A DNA stretch of 8,671 nucleotides from Calditrichia bacterium (GTDB lineage Bacteria > Calditrichota > Calditrichia > RBG-13-44-9), in NCBI GenBank assembly GCA_026991005.1, contig JALXCH010000060.1:1-8671 (forward strand). Direction: 5' to 3'. The notes below the pieces were generated by a model that did not search any database, was not told the DNA's origin, and saw only the letters and a program-made list of their open reading frames with translations. This document shows positions 6,382-8,671 of this stretch, piece after piece. Every line of letters begins with the position of its first letter. The stretch's first letter is position 1. The translations under genes were made by a program, and so were the position numbers.

Positions 6382-6723
6382 CGGTGTTTTACCTTCCCCT
6401 GAATTCATGGAATCCTTGGTATTTTCTAGCAGGGATCATCTAACGATATGGTTAAAATGTACTGAAATATTTTTCGTTGCGTACGTTGCGCCCGCTGCGG
6501 TTAATTTTTTGCATTTAAACATTCAAAAATCTTTGCGCACTTTGCGCCTGCGTTGCGCTCTTTGCGGTTAAATAAGATTATAATCACATTTTCAGAGATT
6601 CTTCGCTCCGCTCAGAATGACAGAGGGGAGTATCTTCGGTGTTTTTCCAAAAGATCAGTATCTGACTGTGTCTTCTGTGGTTTTAATTAATCTTCGCATC
6701 CAAAAAAGAAAAATCCCGTTCAC

Positions 6724-6823
6724 CCCGTCCCTTCCGGGACGGGTAAATTTGGGTGGGGGCATTCATTCCCACAAATGGAATTTGTGGGCTAGTTGCACGC
6801 CGTCCCTGTCGGGACGGCTTTTT
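6724..6823 (+). repeat. Three-hairpin module, copy 2
   Basis: Same 95-nt hairpin-to-hairpin length as the other copies. The stems are 6724-6731/6736-6743, 6768-6775/6781-6788 and 6799-6806/6811-6818, all perfect 8-bp, with TTTTT at 6819-6823. The only differences from copy 1 are loop changes (TTCC for ATCC, TGGAA for TGGAT). Confidence 0.75.
6799..6823 (+). terminator. Intrinsic terminator-like hairpin of module copy 2
   Basis: GCCGTCCC, TGTC, GGGACGGC and five T residues, identical to the hairpin at 6357-6381. There is no gene immediately upstream on the plus strand, so any terminator role is incidental or a backup. Confidence 0.5.
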
Positions 6824-6825
6824 CT

Positions 6826-6871
6826 CCCGGGGCTTCGCCGCGGGCTATCCCTGTTTGAGCGCTTTGCGCTC
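6826..6871. repeat. GC-rich double-hairpin unit, copy 1
   Basis: CCCGGGGC (6826-6833) pairs with GCCGCGGG (6837-6844) with one G-G mismatch. The shared phrase GGCTATCC follows, then GAGCGC-TTT-GCGCTC (6857-6871). A second copy lies 109 bases on. Between them is a smaller hairpin GCCCT-TTC-AGGGC (6892-6904). Confidence 0.65.
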
Positions 6872-6934
6872 TTCCTGAAGTTACAGCGTTACGCCCTTTC
6901 AGGGCTTGGTTTGATGCGCCTAAACATTCCTTTA

Positions 6935-6980
6935 CCTGGGGCTGCGCCCCAGGCTATCCATATTTGAGCGCTTTGCGCTC
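6935..6980. repeat. GC-rich double-hairpin unit, copy 2
   Basis: CCTGGGGC (6935-6942), loop TGC, GCCCCAGG (6946-6953) form a perfect 8-bp stem. GGCTATCC and GAGCGC-TTT-GCGCTC (6966-6980) follow. Compared with copy 1 the first stem differs in sequence but keeps and improves its pairing. Confidence 0.65.
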
Positions 6981-7023
6981 GGTTAATTTTACCGATGGTT
7001 AATCAACCAAAACACAACAGTAT

Positions 7024-7112
7024 AGATTCTTCGCTCCGCTAACGCTCCGTTCAGAATGACAGGGTGGCGGTTCCGTCATTCTATAACCATCCGCAGGCGG
7101 GGTGAAGAATCT
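7024..7112. repeat. Long imperfect palindrome, copy 2
   Basis: Outer arms AGATTCTTC (7024-7032) and GAAGAATCT (7104-7112) are complementary, and inner arms AGAATGAC (7053-7060) and GTCATTCT (7075-7082) pair in the same register, giving one long hairpin. The flanking GTTAATCAA...ACAACA phrase (from 6998) matches the flank of copy 1 (from 6005), so the unit extends outside the palindrome. Copy 1 has lost the GTCATTCT inner arm and carries the 15-bp hairpin instead. Confidence 0.65.
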
Positions 7113-7151
7113 CATATTTAAAATGAAAAATTGGAAATTTAAAACGAAACC

Positions 7152-7445
7152 CTTTGCGCACTTTGCGCCTGCGTTGCGCTCTTTGCGGTTAAATAAAATC
7201 AACCGCATTTTTAGAGATTCTTCGCTCTGCTCAGAATGACAGAGGGGAGTATCTTCGGTGTTTTTCCAAAAGATCAGTATCTGACTGTGTCTTCTGTGGT
7301 TTTAATTAAACTGCGCATCCAAAAAACGGAACATCCCGTTCACCCCGTCCCTTCCGGGACGGGTAAATTTGGGTGGGGGCATTCATTCCCACAAATGGAA
7401 TTTGTGGGCTAGTGGCAGGCCGTCCCTGGCAGGACAGTCTTTTTT
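7152..7445. repeat. Duplicated block, copy 2 (about 290 bp)
   Basis: Second copy of 6531-6823. The TTGCGC stretch is at 7152-7195, the AGAGATTCTTC...CAGAATGAC piece at 7213-7240 and the three-hairpin module at 7344-7445. It has diverged most in the last 30 bases, next to the trxB end. Confidence 0.85.
7344..7445 (+). repeat. Three-hairpin module, copy 3, third hairpin decayed
   Basis: Hairpins 1 (7344-7351/7356-7363) and 2 (7388-7395/7401-7408) are intact. Hairpin 3 (7419-7438) has changes in loop and 3' arm (GCCGTCCC, TGGC, AGGACAGT) and no longer forms the perfect stem, although a shifted, partly wobble-paired stem and the TTTTTT at 7440-7445 remain. Confidence 0.7.
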
Positions 7446-7462
7446 ACTTTATCTTTCTTATA

Positions 7463-7529
7463 TTCTGTGTTCTCTGTGTTCTCTGTGGTTACAAAAATAC
7501 AATTATCAAAACTCTGTGGTTACAAAAAT
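7463..7529. repeat. CTCTGTGG short direct repeats
   Basis: A 9-base period GTTCTCTGT repeat runs through 7463-7488. The phrase CTCTGTGGTTACAAAAAT occurs at 7481-7498 and again at 7512-7529, 31 bases apart. Related TCTGTGGTTTTAATTAA phrases occur in both copies of the duplicated block. It ends only 13 bases from the trxB stop codon. Confidence 0.6.
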
Positions 7530-7542
7530 TTAGTTATCAGAA

Positions 7543-8493
7543 CTATTTCCCGGAATACTCCTGTTCTTCCAGGAAATGCTGGGCATCCAGTGCGGCCATA
7601 CAGCCACTGCCTGCTGCGGAAATTGCCTGGCGATATACCGGATCCTGCACATCTCCCGCAGCAAACACACCGGGAACATTGGTAGCCATGCTCTTGGGCT
7701 TGGTAATGATGTAGCCCTTTTCATCCATTTCCAGTTGTCCCTGGAAAATCTGGGTATTGGGAATATGCCCAATCGCCAGGAATACTCCATCGCATTTGAA
7801 TTCACTCTCCTCACCGGTGATGGTATCTTTCAACCGCACGCCGGTTACACCCGTTTCTTCATCTCCCAAAATATCAATGACCACTTTATTCCACAGAAAA
7901 TCGATCTTCAGATTATCGAATGCCCGCTGCTGCATAATTTTGGAAGCCCGCAGTTTGTCCCGACGATGGATGATGGTCACTTTAGAGGCAAATTTTGTGA
8001 GGAAGGTCGCTTCTTCCATGGCGGAATCCCCCCCTCCAATTACCACAACCTCTTTACCGGTGAAGAAGAACCCATCACAGGTAGCACAAGCAGACACGCC
8101 GTGTCCCATTAAGCGTTTCTCGGATTCCAATCCCAGCAAACGAGCCGTTGCTCCGGAGGCGATGATCAACGTATCGCAGGTAAAATTCACATCCTCTACT
8201 TCCAGTTCAAAAGGCCGCTTGCTTAAATCGGCTTTCGTGACCGTTCCGTAATAGAATTCCGTACCAAACTTTTCTGCCTGTTCATGCATTTTATCCATAA
8301 GCTCGGGTCCCTGAATCCCTTCGGGAAAACCGGGGAAATTTTCCACTTCGGTGGTAATGGTGAGCTGACCTCCTGGCTGGGTCCCTTCAACCACCAGGGG
8401 ATTCAGATTGGCTCGTGCTGTGTAAATCGCTGCGGTCAAACCGGCTGGTCCGGAACCGATAATAATCACTTTGTAGTGTTTCTTTTCCGCCAT
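7543..8493 (-). CDS. trxB: Thioredoxin reductase (NADPH, FAD)
   Basis: TrxB is a cytoplasmic flavoenzyme that passes electrons from NADPH to thioredoxin. The 316-residue product matches the low-molecular-weight bacterial type in length and motifs: FAD-binding GSGPAG (13-18), PGGQL (40-44), the redox-active CATC (136-139), the NADPH-binding [10 protein letters not shown] (153-162) and HRRDKLRAS (176-184), and a C-terminal FAD motif [11 protein letters not shown] (275-285). Two ATGs lie six bases apart (8499 and 8493). GAGGAG at 8505-8500 directly abuts the first ATG and sits six bases before the second, so translation should begin at 8493; starting at 8499 would add only Met-Ser. The gene is convergent with the selenoprotein gene and ends at the repeat island, with no terminator of its own seen. 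Enzymes using ferredoxin or other flavin donors share this fold, but the HRRDxxRA motif supports NADPH. Confidence 0.97.
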   Translation of the reverse strand: MAEKKHYKVIIIGSGPAGLTAAIYTARANLNPLVVEGTQPGGQLTITTEVENFPGFPEGIQGPELMDKMHEQAEKFGTEFYYGTVTKADLSKRPFELEVEDVNFTCDTLIIASGATARLLGLESEKRLMGHGVSACATCDGFFFTGKEVVVIGGGDSAMEEATFLTKFASKVTIIHRRDKLRASKIMQQRAFDNLKIDFLWNKVVIDILGDEETGVTGVRLKDTITGEESEFKCDGVFLAIGHIPNTQIFQGQLEMDEKGYIITKPKSMATNVPGVFAAGDVQDPVYRQAISAAGSGCMAALDAQHFLEEQEYSGK

Positions 8494-8564
8494 TGACATC
8501 TCCTCTTTTTTAAAAATCGCTGGTTTTGATGTTTTGCTCTAATTCAAAGTTACATGCTTTCGGG

Positions 8565-8593
8565 AAAATACCCGTTGCTTCTCATTTCTTCAA
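8565..8593 (-). promoter_or_regulatory. Possible sigma-70-type promoter for trxB
   Basis: On the minus strand TTGAAG (8593-8588) and TATTTT (8570-8565) are separated by exactly 17 bases. Each matches four of six consensus positions. It would start transcription about 65 bases before the trxB start. The organism's promoter consensus is unknown, so this is tentative. Confidence 0.3.
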
Positions 8594-8671
8594 GCACCTC
8601 CCAAATTCAATTCACAACCAGAAAGCACTAAATATACATGCTTCCCCGAACGAAATACAAATATCAAAAAA

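Larger units (their letters stand above)
6531..6823. repeat. Duplicated block, copy 1 (about 290 bp)
   Basis: It begins with a TTGCGC-rich stretch (6531-6570, ending GCGGTTAAATAA), followed by AGAGATTCTTCGCTC...CAGAATGAC (6594-6621), then AGAGGGGAGTATCTTCGGTG and GATCAGTATCTGACTG, a TCTGTGGTTTTAATTAA phrase and the three-hairpin module. Copy 2 starts at 7152, with an offset of 619-621 bases throughout, so only tiny indels separate them. Identity is very high in the middle and lower in two short AT-rich joints (about 6573-6593 and 6691-6712). Confidence 0.85.
6005..7530. repeat. Gene-free mosaic of palindromic and direct repeats between the selenoprotein gene and trxB
   Basis: About 1.5 kb without a credible gene, made almost wholly of repeated pieces. 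In order: long palindrome copy 1 (6030-6123); ATCCTGT direct repeat (6235-6250); three-hairpin module copy 1 (6282-6381); a degenerate TTGCG-rich piece (about 6473-6502); duplicated block copy 1 (6531-6823) ending in module copy 2; paired GC hairpin units (6826-6871 and 6935-6980); long palindrome copy 2 (7024-7112); an AT-rich spacer; duplicated block copy 2 (7152-7445) ending in module copy 3; and CTCTGTGG repeats (7463-7529). Short open frames here are by-products of the repeats. No transposase is encoded, so if the pieces are mobile they are non-autonomous. Unit-length spacers and irregular order rule out a CRISPR array. Confidence 0.85.

Noticed and set aside
6006..6967. Several open frames of 75-120 codons on both strands within the repeat island
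   Set aside because: They are built from repeated palindromic phrases, have no ribosome binding sites and resemble no protein family. The same phrases recur in different frames in other copies.
6005..7530. CRISPR array
   Set aside because: Repeats are of several kinds, of different lengths and irregularly spaced. There are no uniform 25-40 bp repeats with unique spacers and no cas genes.

Overview
The window looks like chromosomal DNA of a Gram-negative-type bacterium. The evidence is an O-antigen-ligase-like membrane protein, an MsbA/lipid-exporter-type ABC protein and an HflK/HflC pair. The organism appears to decode UGA as selenocysteine, because a short SelW-like gene has an in-frame TGA exactly where the family carries U or C. 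TGA is also used as an ordinary stop (hflK ends in TGA), so the codon is not globally reassigned. The dense island of palindromic intergenic repeats resembles repeats I associate with environmental lineages such as Calditrichota/KSB1, Ignavibacteria or Bacteroidota-like groups. That placement is only an inference.

Layout. Bases 1-4374 are a minus-strand block read from right to left: hflK, hflC (4-base ATGA overlap), a perfect hairpin that probably terminates the hflKC transcript, an O-antigen ligase/polymerase-family membrane protein, and the N-terminal part of an ABC exporter that runs off the left edge. Bases 4375-4874 are a divergent intergenic region with no convincing gene. On the plus strand, 4875-5693 encodes an uncharacterised protein with a probable winged-helix region followed by a PD-(D/E)XK nuclease-like core. 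Forty-seven bases later comes a 74-residue selenoprotein of the SelW/SelT/SelH (Rdx) family (5741-5965), which ordinary gene calling would miss because of the internal TGA. A hairpin starting 16 nt after that TGA fits a bacterial SECIS element.

Bases 6005-7530 contain no genes and are a mosaic of repeats: two copies of a long imperfect palindrome, three copies of a 95-nt three-hairpin module (two ending in perfect terminator-like hairpins with T tracts), a duplicated block of about 290 bp, a pair of tandem GC-rich hairpin units and short CTCTGTGG-type direct repeats. The island lies between the convergent ends of the selenoprotein gene and trxB. TrxB (7543-8493, minus) is a canonical thioredoxin reductase with a CATC active site. 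Its start is best placed at the second of two closely spaced ATGs, judged from the ribosome binding site.

Functional themes are membrane protein quality control (HflKC), envelope polysaccharide or lipid export (ligase plus ABC exporter) and thiol/selenol redox (Rdx selenoprotein and TrxB). The most notable finding is the selenoprotein with its SECIS-like hairpin. The three-hairpin repeat family is second.
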